Assembly (NCBI RefSeq): GCF_037975245.1
Contig: NC_092576.1
Location: forward strand, 31,598,611-31,662,610
Length of the DNA: 64,000 nucleotides
Source: Apostichopus japonicus
Lineage: Eukaryota > Echinodermata > Holothuroidea > Aspidochirotida > Stichopodidae
Direction of reading: 5' to 3'
Shown here one piece after another: positions 1-13,300 of the stretch (its first letter is position 1; each line of letters opens with the position of its first letter). The position numbers were made by a program, and so were the translations under genes. Below the pieces are notes generated by a model. It was not told where the DNA came from. It searched no databases and saw only the letters and a program-made list of their open reading frames with translations.

Positions 1-687
1 GAGCGAAGTAAATATTCCAAAACTTACTGGTTTGGATATTTACGAGTGACGAGCTTACCTGTCTCCATTCCCGCCTCCCTCCCCCGAGGGGGTGGGACAC
101 AGCCGGACGGGGGAGCAGTCGTTCGACTAGGCTCACGACTCCAAGCACAACACCAGATAGACAGAGCCAACAACTACTAAGAGTCATCGGCCAGGTCTAT
201 CGGTGAGGGCAACTTTGCACCCTGTGTTTTTCATAGGCGTACTCACCTAAGTTGTCTTAGGGTTAGCAAGTGTTGGGCCTTTACAGGATGAGGCTCCTTG
301 TTAGGAAAAAGGGGTAGTTTCGCCTGCAGGGCTCAGGAGAGTGTCCCCCCCCCTTACCCGCTGCGGCGGGGAGGATTACACTCTCCCTGCTAGGAAGGCA
401 TCAGTGCCTTTTGTTAAGGGCTCACCTTTGAGAAGTTTAGTCGACGGGAGTCCTTGGGGGTGGCCAGAGGATTCTGGCCACCCCTATTTCGGTGACCGTG
501 AGGCCACTTTTAAGGAGTGGTCTCATGAGTAGTGAGGAGTGACCGAGGGGGGGGGTTCGGTCATAGAGGGCGCACAGTGTTATTATTTTACCAGGACTTT
601 ATAGGCACGGTAGAATGAGGTGCTAAGGTTGTGAGGAGACAGGTAAGCTCGTCACTCGTAAATATCCAAACCAGTAAGTTTTGGAAT
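1..687 (+). mobile_element. Right end of a DIRS-like retrotransposon (body off the left edge)
   Basis: Positions 14-66 and 635-687 are a perfect 53-bp inverted repeat. Positions 1-13 complement the left terminus of the related element that starts at 2241. This is the arrangement of a DIRS internal complementary region: the complement of the left end abuts the complement of the right end, and the right terminal repeat follows. About 565-642 is also the reverse complement of roughly 2260-2340, the left terminal repeat of the 2241 element, so both belong to one family. The GC-rich interior (70-630) has no convincing coding region. The ORF and recombinase of this copy would lie upstream of the window. 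Confidence 0.72.
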
Positions 688-1057
688 TTCTGAAGGATAT
701 ATGTTTGCAATACAATACTAATTTGTAGAAGAATATCGACATAGAATATGGTACGTCAACATGCGTTAAGGAAGCTTTGTTATTTAGTTGATAGCATTTA
801 ATCCTAAACTTCTTAGTAAAAGTAAAAAAAAGATTGTGTTTGACCAATACACTACTCATCCATATTTACCAGCCAAGTGAATTTGAATGAGGTTCATTCG
901 ACTATGATATATCGAATGTATACCCCGTGGTGGACTGTTTTTACGATTGTATCACTTTATGTTGCTCTAAAGAATCTTACATTACTGTAAATTCCAAACG
1001 TCATAAGACTGCCGCCTTGTTCGTAAATATTAACTTCTAATCTTGTCTCCGTCACAG
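688..1057 (+). other. Intron sequence upstream of first visible exon
   Basis: AT-rich noncoding sequence between the DIRS right end and the first exon. It ends in a good acceptor (gtctccgtcacag at 1045-1057). I see no type 1 exon here; in later modules a type 1 exon precedes each type 2 exon, so it should lie upstream of the DIRS insertion, outside the window. Confidence 0.5.
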
Positions 1058-1347
1058 ATTCCAATATCTTGTTTACACCTCGATTACTCTTCCATCAAGT
1101 TTGAAGGGGACACTATTATACTACACAGCGGGATACCTTTACCAATACTTCCGACTGTAGAAAAGATACACATAGCTGGAGGTAATGCACAGTATGACAA
1201 CACGGGGACATTATCAGGAATATCCTATGGAAATCAATATCGACGACATGGTGATGCAAAAAGTACAAACCAGGAGACATTAACAGAAAAGGATATTTTG
1301 AATTTGCTTCGCTATGGAATGAAATGTCGACGAATAAAGGAGCTGAT
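1058..1347 (+). CDS. Module 0, type 2 exon
   Basis: Begins IPISCLHLDYSS in phase 0 after a consensus acceptor and ends at GAGCTGAT before gtaagt, leaving phase 2. At 290 nt it is about 80 nt longer than the other type 2 exons. The extra residues (about 28) sit in the linker between the VEKIHI strand and the LTEKDILNLL helix and are rich in G, N, Y and R. The frame is open through the extra part. It joins in phase to the type 3 exon at 20856, giving KELMFSQLQLP across the junction. Confidence 0.75.
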
Positions 1348-4300
1348 GTAAGTAAAATTCAAGACGTTTACCCTAACGGATGTAGATGGAGTAAATTCAG
1401 TTGCATTTAATTAAGGTTGTCGCATAAACATTGTACATTACGTATACAACTGATTCATTCATATGGGGACGTTCATTCCAGATAGGATGGTTCAGATAAT
1501 GTTCTACAGACCTATGTATAATGAACATATATATTAGTCATCACATAAAGTTCTTTACTGAGTCATGTACCCGTGGCTATTTCTAATGATTTCATTTCGT
1601 AGTTAAGTTAATAATTTACAACAAGCTACTCATTTGAAGGAGGTCTTATCTCACGAAAATGTTGAACGACATCCTAGTTGCCTACACTACTATTACTTCA
1701 AGGCCCAATAACGTTAGGTCAATAGCTTTGTTTCTAACTACTGTAATAGGCTAGGTAAGGTAAGTACCGTTTACAATATGAATCCCACAAAGCGGAATGC
1801 ATCGTATTGCCAATTGCTACCTTGCCTTTGCAAAGATTTATGTTACTGTTGGAGCACACACTGTACTGTGTCTTTATTTATATGTTTGATTTAAACTACT
1901 ATTTAATCACATATAAGTCCCATTAGTTCCACAACATCACCATATGGTTGTAAGTTACAATGCCAGCCTATATCGATTACGAGTACGCCACATATAAATA
2001 TTGCAAGCTAGTACAAAACTTTCCTTGTGTGCGCGTTGTATTCACCAATGGTCTTCATCAACATAGAGATTTTTCGCCCTAGTCAGACCAAACTCACAAA
2101 AACTGTACGTTTTCGCAGAATATCACTACCTTGTAAGAGAGGAATCATATGCTGTACATCAGTTTCGCTGAAAACAATTCTAACATATATTAAAGGTTTT
2201 CAATACTGATGTACAGTAATTAACAAACATGATACAAACAATTTACTTCGTTCCTCGCTTACTTGTCTCCTCACAACCTTAGCACCCAATTCTACCGTGT
2301 CTAGTATGTCCTGGTAATCTTTTAACACTGTGCACCCTCAGCGACTGGCTCCCCCGGTCGTTGCCCTTCTCATTCTACCATCCAAAGTGTTTACACATAC
2401 GTTTTTGTTGCGGATATAAAATCTTACGGAAATTGCCCTGAATACTGTACATTGGATTTTTACCTTCTATACATCCTTTGGGATTTCAGAATGTTTTACA
2501 GTCGTTAACAGCCTGATAAGTATCCTTTTCTTCTAAAGGGAGGGAGTTTGGGGGCTGTTTTTAGTGTGCGACCCATGCCCATGTGTTCGTTTTTGAGTAA
2601 CGTAACGTTACCTTCTCAGGTAGTAGTTCCGCGAAACTGCTTCGTTCGTTTTTACCTGTTCTGCACTAGCGTGGATGGGCGGTATCTCACCTTTTGTATA
2701 CATGTTTTGTCTGTTATACTTCTTATAAGATGTTAGATCGTTTTCATGTACTTTCGTTACTTGGTTGCTTTTTCTAAGTGTTGGGATTTCACTTTTGTAG
2801 CATACTTTGTAAGCCACGATGTTGATCGTTTTCATGTACTTTCGTTACTTGGTCGCTTTTTCTAAGTGTTGGTTTCCACTTTTGTAGCGTACTTTGTAGC
2901 GGTTCCGCACTAGTGCGGATGGGCGGTGTCTCGCCTTTTGTTTACATGTGTTATATCTGTTATACTTCTTATAAGATGTTTGCTCGGTTTCATGTACCGT
3001 CGTTACTTGGTCGCTTTTCTAAGTGTTGGGATTTAATTTTGTAGCGTACTTTGTAAGCCGCGAGCCCCGAGCGGGGCGCGATGTTTTTGTCACGTATCTC
3101 TACTTTCTGTTAGTTTATGTCCCCACCCTGCTTCTTCCATTTCCATGGTTAGTTTACGTTCTTACGATAGACTACTTTTTCGAGTCTTTCCTAAAGTGAG
3201 TTTTTCAGTCATGTACTGGAGCCACTTGTAATTTGTCAATTGTTCGATGTTCCGCCCGGATCGGGTGGGGGATGGCCAGGATATTTGCCCCAGAGGCAGG
3301 ACCTGTAGTCCTAGAGACCCTTGTTTGGTCTAAATCTTGTTTACGCCAGCACTTTGGCAAGAATTTGACACATGGCTGGCTAGCCAGCGTTCGAAGCTCT
3401 GGGACAAACTGGACCTCATCCTGTACCCCAATGGTTCTCCGAGAGGGGAGGGAATTGCAGGAGAGACTGGAGGTGAGGAAGAAGCGAGAGAGTTGGTTGG
3501 AGATGGAGTGGAGAGTGGCCAAGAGAGAGCCGGAGAGAGAGAGAGAGAGAGAAAGAGGAGAGTGGAGAGAGAGAGGAGAAAGAGAAATTGCCCCCCCCCC
3601 CCAGGTCTCGGCGCCGTCCGGATTTGATATGACCAAGGGGGAAGGCAAGGGCAAGGCTCAATGCCAAGAAAAAGCCCATTAGAAGTTCCGACCGGAACGG
3701 ACAGAACATGTCCGAGTTGAGGAGAGTGGTACCCGGCGTGGTACGCACACAGAGATGGGCTCCGGGGAGCCCGGGTCCGGCAATACCCGAGAGGGAGTCC
3801 GGAACTGAGGTTCCACTCCGGATCCGAGAACGGTCCCGAAGCTGAGAACCGGAGCCGCAATCGAATTCTGGGTCCCCAGAGATTCCGGAGGGAGTCCAGA
3901 ACCGACTTCCCACACCGGATCCAGAGCCGGTCCCGGAGTCGGGAACCAAGGAGATCAATGACTGCTGGGCCCCCAGAATGGGGAGCAGGGGCAGAAGCCC
4001 GGTCCGCAGATCTCCAGACCGTATCCAAAACCGGCCCTGAAGCCGGGAGTCGACGAGTTTGCCGACTGCTGGGAAGGAGTCCGGTCCGCAGACCTAACCG
4101 GAGCCACAGCTGGTCCCGAGGACGGGAGCTGACGAGAGTAACAACTGCTGGGCCCCCAGAACGGTATAGCAGGGGCAAGCTCCCAATCCGAAAAGAGAGC
4201 CGGTCCTTAGCGAGGTTCCCACGGCAGAGGGAGATACACTTATCCCCCAGCCTCAGACAAGGCCTCACCATCTTCCGATGACGGGTTTCGAAAACCAAGA

Positions 4301-7300
4301 GGAGACGCCGGTCCTCAGGACGGCAACAAGAGGAAGAGCCAGCTTGAAAGGCTCGTTTGACTGGTCTTCTCCGTCCCCTTTCTGGGGAGGGGGTAGGACA
4401 AAGACGGGCACTGAACACAGACATCGGTGCCGAGGAGCGATTGCAACCCACGGCCAGCCCGGCCGCGACATCAGGATAGAATGGAACCTGATTTGTTCCC
4501 CGGTGAGGACGTTCTGGATTGCAGAGCGTTGGTCAACCTGTTCGGCCTAGACGAGGTCGACCCCCTAGATTTTGGGATTACAGATGACTGTTACTCCCAC
4601 TTCCCAGAGGAGGAAGAGTCTCCTACATCGGAGGGGAGTGTTGCCTCCGGAACTAACAGCGCGAGCTGTGACGTTCTTCCGGGGACACCTAGGGTTCGAG
4701 GAACCGGAACCACAACCACAATGCCTGGCTCGTGTTTCCAAAAGACATATTTGAATCAAGTACGGAAAAACGCTGGACGGCGTTTCCAGCAAAGGCAGAA
4801 CAGGCCGTCGGAATTCCTGATGACGCGTGTGTAAACAGGCTCCATTTCCTGTTTATAGTCAGTAAGCTGCTGGCTTCACAGTTTATCCTTTTACTTAAAA
4901 TATTCCATCAGAACAGAAGTTCATTGTCTCTTCTGCAGTTTTTGTACATAAATTTAGTGTCCATTAGCATGTGGGTTGCCTCTTTACTACAGGACTCCGT
5001 TGTTCTTAGAAAAGTTGGCACAGACATTGCTGTGGTCAGAGTTTTTCTGGTAGCAACTCCAATCAGGAGATCTTTTAAGGATGGTTTAGAGAAAGTTACT
5101 TTACTGATTGGGTTACTGTATCATTACTCCAATTTGGCCCCTCCCTTTAGTTAGACAAAGAAAATGCTGGGTATGCCATGTGGCTTCAGAGGACCTTAAC
5201 CCCCCAAGCCATGAGGACATAGGATTTAGTATTGTAGGAGAATTAGATACAAAGTTAAAGTTTTTATATCATATACCTGAATCTGTTCCTGCTGAATGAA
5301 TTTCAATTATATATACATTCAAGAAGCCTACTGTAACTGTAAAATATAAATTAATGGTTAATCTCATCGTTCCTGATACTGATCACCATTGAAATCTCCC
5401 AGAAGCCTAGCTCTCGGCTATTACAGGAACTATACTATTCACTCTCCATTGCCATCTCATGGAAGGATCTTTAACCATTCTTATTGGAGAACACTAACTT
5501 TACTTTGCCTTTATATATTGCCCGCCATTGTACCTTTGGAACTCTTCCTAATAATTCTTGCCTGGATTCTATTCTATTTTCTCGCAAGGATTCAACTCTA
5601 CCTTGACAGCCTGCAGAACAATCAACTTCCCTTCGGTCGACCCAATTGGACTTTAATTCATATTACATTCTGTGCCTTTATATTGTTTAAGGATTTGTTT
5701 GTGTTGTGTGTGTGTGTGAATGCAAAGTGGCCACCGGTGAGCAACCCAACTGTAAGTTAAATCATTCCTTTATTTTTCATTAGACTGGACCCCGCATTTC
5801 AATACTCTCCTACCCAAGTAAGAATAACTTTTTCAATATTCATATTCATATTTCATATATTGGACTCTTCAGTTACATATCTGAGTCTCACTGTTAAATC
5901 TATTGTTTCAATACAATTCTCTCTGTAGTATTTACTTAGCCAGCTACACACTGTTTCTTTGTGTCATTTTTGAAGTGTTCATCTGTCTTCATACTGGTGA
6001 GACACTAGTTATTAAACCTCTAGTCAACCCAAGGGGAGTAACATCCCTTACACGTGGAAGGACCTGTTTAAGTGCCCAGCCAAGGCAGACCAGGGACCTT
6101 CCTCCCACGTTTTCAAGAGTCATATCCAACGTAAGTTGGAGGACTTACTGGTCAATGTATACATGATATTCACAGCGCGTACTCCCTCACCTCATATAAC
6201 CTATGCATTACCGTATTAACCTCGCTCTAGCATCTGGCAATTTGTCTGTATGTGAGTGTGGCCATCTCCCTTCCGTAATTGCCAGCTTTTACGCAAGTAT
6301 CGCTCTCTTATTGCTCTCACTAAATCCTAAGATTTCAATTACTTCGTCTAAAGATTATCGTTGTTTTTGTAATTCTTTTTCATCTATTCAACGTCCTGCA
6401 CGTTTGAACTGCTTTTTGTCTTTGAAACGTTTTTTCTTTCGTGATTTTCGAACGTTTTTTGGTTTACCTCGTGAACCTGGTTCACGTAGCGTGGCTAGGC
6501 CCGCACTTTAGTGTAGCGTTCTCCTAGCGTTTATTTACTTCCACGTACAGCAGTCATGTACGTGGGCTTACTTGCAGTTAAGTAACTGCTTTGTTTAGTT
6601 CTTCATACTGTTTTCGTACAGCAGTCGTGTACGTTTTCCCTTTGCAGTAAAGTAACTGCCTTGTTTATTTTTCGTACTGGTTTAGATACGAATTTCTTAC
6701 TGTTCACGTACAGCAGCCGTGTACGTTTTCATTCTGCAGTAAAGTAACTGTTTTTAATTTAGTTTTCACAGCTTCAGGTCTCGGAGATTTCTCAAAAAAA
6801 AAAGAAGAAATTTTCGGAGATTTCTCAAAAAAAAAAAAAATTTTCGGCGATTTCTCAAAAAAAAAAAAAAAAGGATGGAAAACTGCCGTTCTTGTAAGCA
6901 GTTCCGTCCGTTCAAAGCATGGGATAAGCATGATTTATGCCCAAAGTGTCGCCCATGCGGGAGTAAGCAGACCTGCTCCATTTGCCAGGACTGGACCCAG
7001 GAGCGCTGGGATTTGATCGGTACCTGGCTGGCGGATAAAGCCGCAGAGAAAAGAAAGAAGGCGGCTTCCTCAAAGCAGGGGAAAAAGAAGCCGCCGGCGA
7101 AGGAACCCCAGGCGGCCATAAGAGATGGCATAAGCCCTAAACATGGGGGAACGGAGGGCGCCATACGAGATGGCTCAAACCCTCCTCAGGAACGGGTATC
7201 CATACGAGATGGAGCTAATTCCCGTGCGGCGTCAGCTCAGCCACGGCCGCGACCCCAGGAGGGTCCGTCCACTTCAGGCCACGTGGAGTCCAGAAGCCCC

Positions 7301-10300
7301 CGAAGACAAGCGGTGGCGGACTTATTTACTTCAACTCCGGGGTCATGGGACCACAACCGGAGAGATTTCTCGGGGTTCTCCCCGGAGAGTACGGAACGGC
7401 GCCAAAGCCGAAGCAGAAGCCGTACCCACAGCCGTAGCCGCGGTAGGAGCCGGGAAAGACACCGGCGACCTCGACGCAGGTCGAGGTCTGGCTTGTCGCC
7501 CTCGTCCTCGAGCGGACATTCTTCTGGGCGACACAGGGCCAAGAAACGAAAGAGGAGACAATCCCCAGATCCGGGGCAGGCTCTCCTTTCCCAGGTTAAA
7601 GACCTCCTGGGACAATTGCTACAAAAGCCGAGTCAACAGGACCCGGAACAACAAGGGGCTCCGTCAATTCCACCACAACCGGCGCCACCGCCAGCACCGG
7701 TTACGGACGATCTCGCCCCTGAGGAGACCCAGGCAGATCCCTGGGACGACGTCTCCTCCAGAGCTGATGATGCGCTGTCAATCGCAGCTAGTGCCCGCCT
7801 CCTCAGTGGAGACTCCGAGGCGGAGGATGAAGAACCCTTACGGGGTACAGAAATTTCGGCGGAAGCCTTTGAGAAGGCGACGGCAGTACTCCGCAGAGTC
7901 CTCGGCTTCGAGGAAAGGGTGGATGCGCGGGCCCACGAGGGGCCGGCATCCAAACTCACATTGAACGCGGCCACCCAAAAGCCTCGAGCCTCCATCCCGG
8001 TGGATGTGGAATGTAGAGAGCGGTTCGAGGCGGTGGCACAGGCGAAACGCTGGACAGCCTTCCAGCGATCAGCCCATCGCACTTTCCACGTGGGCGACGA
8101 AGACTGGGAAAGTCTTTTCACGCCACCCCAAATCCCGCCTCAAGTGAAGGAGAGACTTCGGTCGGCGGGTGCCTTAGACGGCAAAGACAAGTTCAGGGAG
8201 AAGGGTGCACAGACCCTAGAATCCTCCCTGTTCGACGTAGATAGGGCCTCCTGCGCAGGGATGAAGTACTCGTCAGCCCTATTACTTTTCGCCGAGCTAT
8301 TGAACAGATCGTTCCAACAGGCCCAGGCATCGGGTATCTCCCGCAAAGATACCGCCGCCATCATTGCCCTCCTGGGACCCGTTTCCAGGATGGTATTAGA
8401 CCAGTTCGCCCGCGTCTCGGTTAAGGCTACCTTGACACGTCGGGACCTGGTTCTGAACTCCCTGAATTGGTCGTCCAGATCCACGGCGGACGCGTTCCGC
8501 AACTTACCGATCCTGGGCAGCGACCTCTTCGGCGGCAAGTTCGATGACAAACTCCGGGAGGAGGCAGAGAGAATGAAATCTCTGAGGGAGGCGGACGAAC
8601 ACATGTCCCGCCCGACCTCATCCTCGCGCCCACGTTTTGACTCAAGACAAGGTAGCCGCTTTAAGCAGCCAAGATCCAGCTACAGTCAGAGTCGGGGCGC
8701 TCCGCGAACGCAGCAACAATCCGCTCCTTCGCGGCCCGAACACAGGCCGTACCGCCCGCAATACCGCGGAAGCCGCGGAAGCCGCGGGCGCGGTAAACGG
8801 CCCTAGGGATGCCCACCCCACCGTAGCAGCCAAGGCCAAGGTGGGGGGGCGACTAAGAGTTTTTTGGGCTCACTGGGAGAAAATCGACCCAGGAGCCTGG
8901 GTACTGGACGTGGTAAAAAGGGGCTACGAGATAGAGTTCTCGTCTACCCCACCCCAATATGGCCTCTTCGCAACCACGCCAGTACCCGAGATACCGGAAA
9001 AGCGGGCCGCCCTCGAGGACGAGATCAACAGTCTTCTCAAAAAAGGCGCCATTACGCGGGTCACCACCGCAAACGCGGACGGCCCCCTCTTCCGGTCCTC
9101 GTTCTTCCTCACGCCGAAGAAGAACGGGACTTGGAGGCCCATCCTGAACCTCAGACCTCTCAACAGGAGGTTCATCCGACCGGAGAGGTTCAGGATGGAG
9201 ACTCTCACATCAATCCTCCACCTACTGCGCCCAGGGATGTGGGCATCCTCCGTCGATCTAAAGGATGCCTACCTACATATCCCCATCCGACTCGAGGACC
9301 AGCGGTTCCTCGCGTTCAGGTACAAGGCCATAGATTACCGCTTCACAGCGCTACCATTTGGCCTCTCCACAGCACCCAGGGTTTTCACCAGGGTAACAAG
9401 GGCGGTCCTGGCTCACCTCCGCCGAAACGGGGTAATGGTGTTCGCCTACCTAGACGATTGGTTAGTACTCGGCAACTCCCAACAAGGGGCTCTCGCCAGT
9501 ACAAACGCCACCGTCTCCCTCCTGACGAAACTGGGGTGGTTAATCAATGTCGAGAAATCCAACCTCGTGCCCACTCAATCGATCATATACTTAGGGGCCC
9601 GTCTCGACCTCGCCCGCGGCATGGTCTACCCGACGGCCGAAAGAACAGCAAGCCTAGTGGCCACGGCCAGAAAAATACTAGGCAATCGGAATACCCCAGC
9701 GCTCACGTGGCAGCGCCTATTGGGGAAGATGGCGAGCTTCACAGACCTTCTAGACCTGTGCAGACTCAGAATGAGGCCGCTCCAGCGGCACCTCCTCAAA
9801 CACTATGCCCCGGATCGGTCGTCGGCGGCAACGCCAATCCCACTTCCAACGGGGCTTCTCCCGTTTCTCACGTGGTGGGCAGAGTCGGACAGGATCTCGG
9901 CAGGGCGACCTTTCCGGAACCCAGCCCCTACAACGTCGATCACGACGGATGCCTCCCTCAGCGGTTGGGGAGCGGTATGGGGCACACACACAGTTGCCGG
10001 CGAATGGGCGGAGCCCGAGAGGGGTCTCCATATCAATATTTTAGAGACGGAAGCGGTCCTGAGGGCCGTACGTCACTGGGCAACCCACCTAACGGGCCAC
10101 ACTGTCACGGTCCGGTCAGACAACACCACGACCAGTGTTCGATTTTTCCGGTATCGCATCGCAAAATGCGATCCAAAACGACAAACTTGCGAGACGTTTC
10201 CAAATCAGCATCGCACATTGTGCCGATTTGTGCTATACAAAGTCCTAGTCAGATTTGGGAGCAAACACTCAAACCTTAACTTACGAATTGTCGATCACAA

Positions 10301-13300
10301 TGTAGAAGTTATAATTTATTGAGTTTATACTCAATGTACAACTTATTCACTTGACCGTATAGCGAACAAAAAACCTGAAAAAATAATATCCTACCATAGT
10401 TAAGTGTAAAGCAAATAGCCTAGCCACCTCGGCGGTTACGGATCTCACGTAACTAAAAGGTTCCCTGGCAACGTGCCAACAAAAATGTTAACAAACAGGT
10501 GTTACACAGGGGATGAGCTCACAGTTGTTGGGAAGGTACCTGGGCAAATTCGCAGCACATGTACCGTGGTACAGTAGTTGGGTATAGGGTTAAATACTGC
10601 AGTTGTAAAAATGTACGCATAGTGCACGCTATTCATTGTTAGGCAGTCTAGAAACGGGGCTTTGCTGAACGTTGTTTGTTTCATAATATCGGAAGTTTTG
10701 TAAGTTGTACTTTTTAAAGATTGAAAGACAGATTAAATCTCTTTTCATTTTATAACATAATATAGCTACTTTAACTTGTCATTTTAAAATTTTCATCAGT
10801 TTCGTGACAATTTAAATAAAAAAAGTTGTCAGTATTTTGAATCCTCAACTGCGAATTTTTTCATCGCCAGACATCGCAAAAAATGACAACAATTTTCGGG
10901 GGCTTTCGCCCCCAGGATCCCCACGAGGGGTTCTACCCCATGACCCCACCATAGCCCTAAAACGGGCCCCTGGACACCACGCCTTTATGCTCGCACGTTA
11001 CGCGTGCTAGGCAGGCGAACACCGGCGGGAAATCGGCAGTTTGTTCGCGGAAAATTGAACAAGGTTTTCCAACACTGCTGAACTGTGCAGTTACTGTATG
11101 CATCATGTTCAAGGTTTTCACGGAGGCCTTTGAGGAAATGAATGGTTAGTACAGTGTATAACCAGTGGCTTGCCATACACTAATGCTGTTAGTAGGCCAA
11201 GGTTCACGAAGGTCATTGGTTATATTCGCGCGCCGTAGATGTGTTTTTAGATGTTACGGAGAGTCAGGTTTCCATGGATATTAATCGAAAATGAATCTGA
11301 GTTTAACTGACGCTAAAGAAATGGATCGTCTTGGGCAGATTAACAAATCATTGCAAGTATAAATAAGTACAGGTAGCTCTGCTGTTAAAAAGAAAAGTTC
11401 AATATCGGTTTGCTGTTATCGGCAATTAGGCAAAATTTTACCGATACCGATATGCTGCCGATATTGCAAATATCGGCCGATACCGATATTGAAAACGATT
11501 ATCGTAGCAACACTGGTAGGCTATAAATAATAATAATAATAAACAAACATTTTCTAGTTAATACATTGATCGCCAACATTTGGTCCGTTTTGTGGTAATT
11601 AGAAACTGCTATTCAATATTGGGGAACTGCTATGCAACAAAAATATTGTATAGCAATTGTCGAAATTTGTTGCTATGCAATTTTTTGGCCATAAGTCGAA
11701 CACTGACCACGACCGTGGCGTATATCAACCGTCAAGGGGGCACTCGATCCCTGGCCCTCCTACGCAGGACATGGGACCTGCTCGTCCTCTGCGACTCCCT
11801 TCGGATCGGCCTACGGGCGTCCCACCTAGCAGGGAAAGACAATATACTGGCAGACGCACTGTCCAGGGGGTATCTAGACAATGGGGAATGGGAGCTCTCC
11901 CGAACGTGGTCCGACCACATATTTCACCTGTTCGGCAGGCCGTCCGTCGACATGTTCGCGACGGCCAAGAACGCCAAACTCCCGACGTTCTGCTCCAGAT
12001 ACCACGACCCACAGGCCTGGAAGACCGACGCCCTAGTCGTCTCATGGGCGGGCCTCTCCATGTATGCCTTTCCCCCACTGGGATTACTCCGCAGAGTTCT
12101 CACGATGCTTCGGGACGTGGAAGCGGACATGCTTTTGATCGCACCTTGCTGGCCCAATCAAGCATGGTTCCCACTCATCATCGAAATGCTGGTGGACCTA
12201 CCATACAAATTCCCACCGTCCGCCAAGCTCCTCTCCCAACGGAGCGGCCACATAACCCACCCCGACATCACGAGCCTCCATCTAGCTGCGTGGAAACTCT
12301 CCGGCTCTCGCTCCAGACAGCGGGGTTTCCACCGGAGGTTGCGGACATTGCAGTGGATGCCCGCCGGCAGTCCACGGTTAAAACATACGATTCTAGACTG
12401 CACCGATACTATGTTTGGGCCGGGGACAACGCTGCTGATCCCGTGGAGGCCTCAGTAGACCAGGTGGCGGCCTTCCTACTCGAACTCTTCCGAGAAGGGA
12501 AGCAAATAAGTACAATTAGAAATTACCGCTCCGCAATAGCAGCGGTTCACAGCGGATTCTCGGATGGCTCCTCAGTAGGAACCAACCCGGTCCTCCGCCA
12601 GGTCTTAAGGGGCATGTTCCACAGACGCCCTCCCAGGCGCCGCCTGGCCCCGTCATGGGCCCTCCACGAGGTCCTGACGACCCTTGCGGGCTCTCCGTAC
12701 GAGCCGTTACACAATGCTCCATTGGACACACAAAACTCTGTTTCTGATCGCGGCCGCCTCTGCCAGGCGCAGAAGCTGTCTCCACGCGCTCACCCTCCAA
12801 CGGGGGTTCACGAGGTTTGAACCAGGAGGAGTCAGATTACTACCTGACCCTCACTTTCTCCCAAAGAACCAATCAGTAACCTTTACCCCGAACGAGATCT
12901 TCCTACCGAGTCTGTCACAAGCCTCGTCAATCGCGGAAGACAAGCGCTGGTGCCCTGTCCGAGCCCTTAAGTGGTACATAGAGAGGACCAAACAGCTACA
13001 GTACTGATTTCGCTTAACTCCCGTTAAAATTCGTTGAAAGAAAAATCACCGAAATTCTTCGTTTTTCACCGAAATTCCCCGATTTTTATCGATTTTTATC
13101 GTTTTTTATCGAATTTTATCGATTGGTTATCTCAGTCATTTCCTTCGTGGAATTTTCAACGGTACGTTGAAATTCTTTTTTAAACGAAATAGAAGGTCAA
13201 TTTGTGGTTACGCGAAACGTCGGAAAACGCGTAACTTCGTTTATTAATATCAGTTAGACTTTGGTTCAGTCGTTTGAAAGAGGGAATATTTTCAAAAACA

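Noticed and set aside
2658-3063. CRISPR-like or satellite array
   Set aside because: Only two to three long diverged units with no spacer structure, at the leader position of a DIRS element.
3330-4451. 373-codon antisense frame and several overlapping frames on both strands
   Set aside because: They lie in the GC-rich, arginine/serine-type repeat zone of a decayed gag and are composition-driven shadows with no domain.
7143-7964. 273-codon frame overlapping gag
   Set aside because: A +1 shadow of the arginine-rich gag region; it lacks the conserved order seen in the gag frame.
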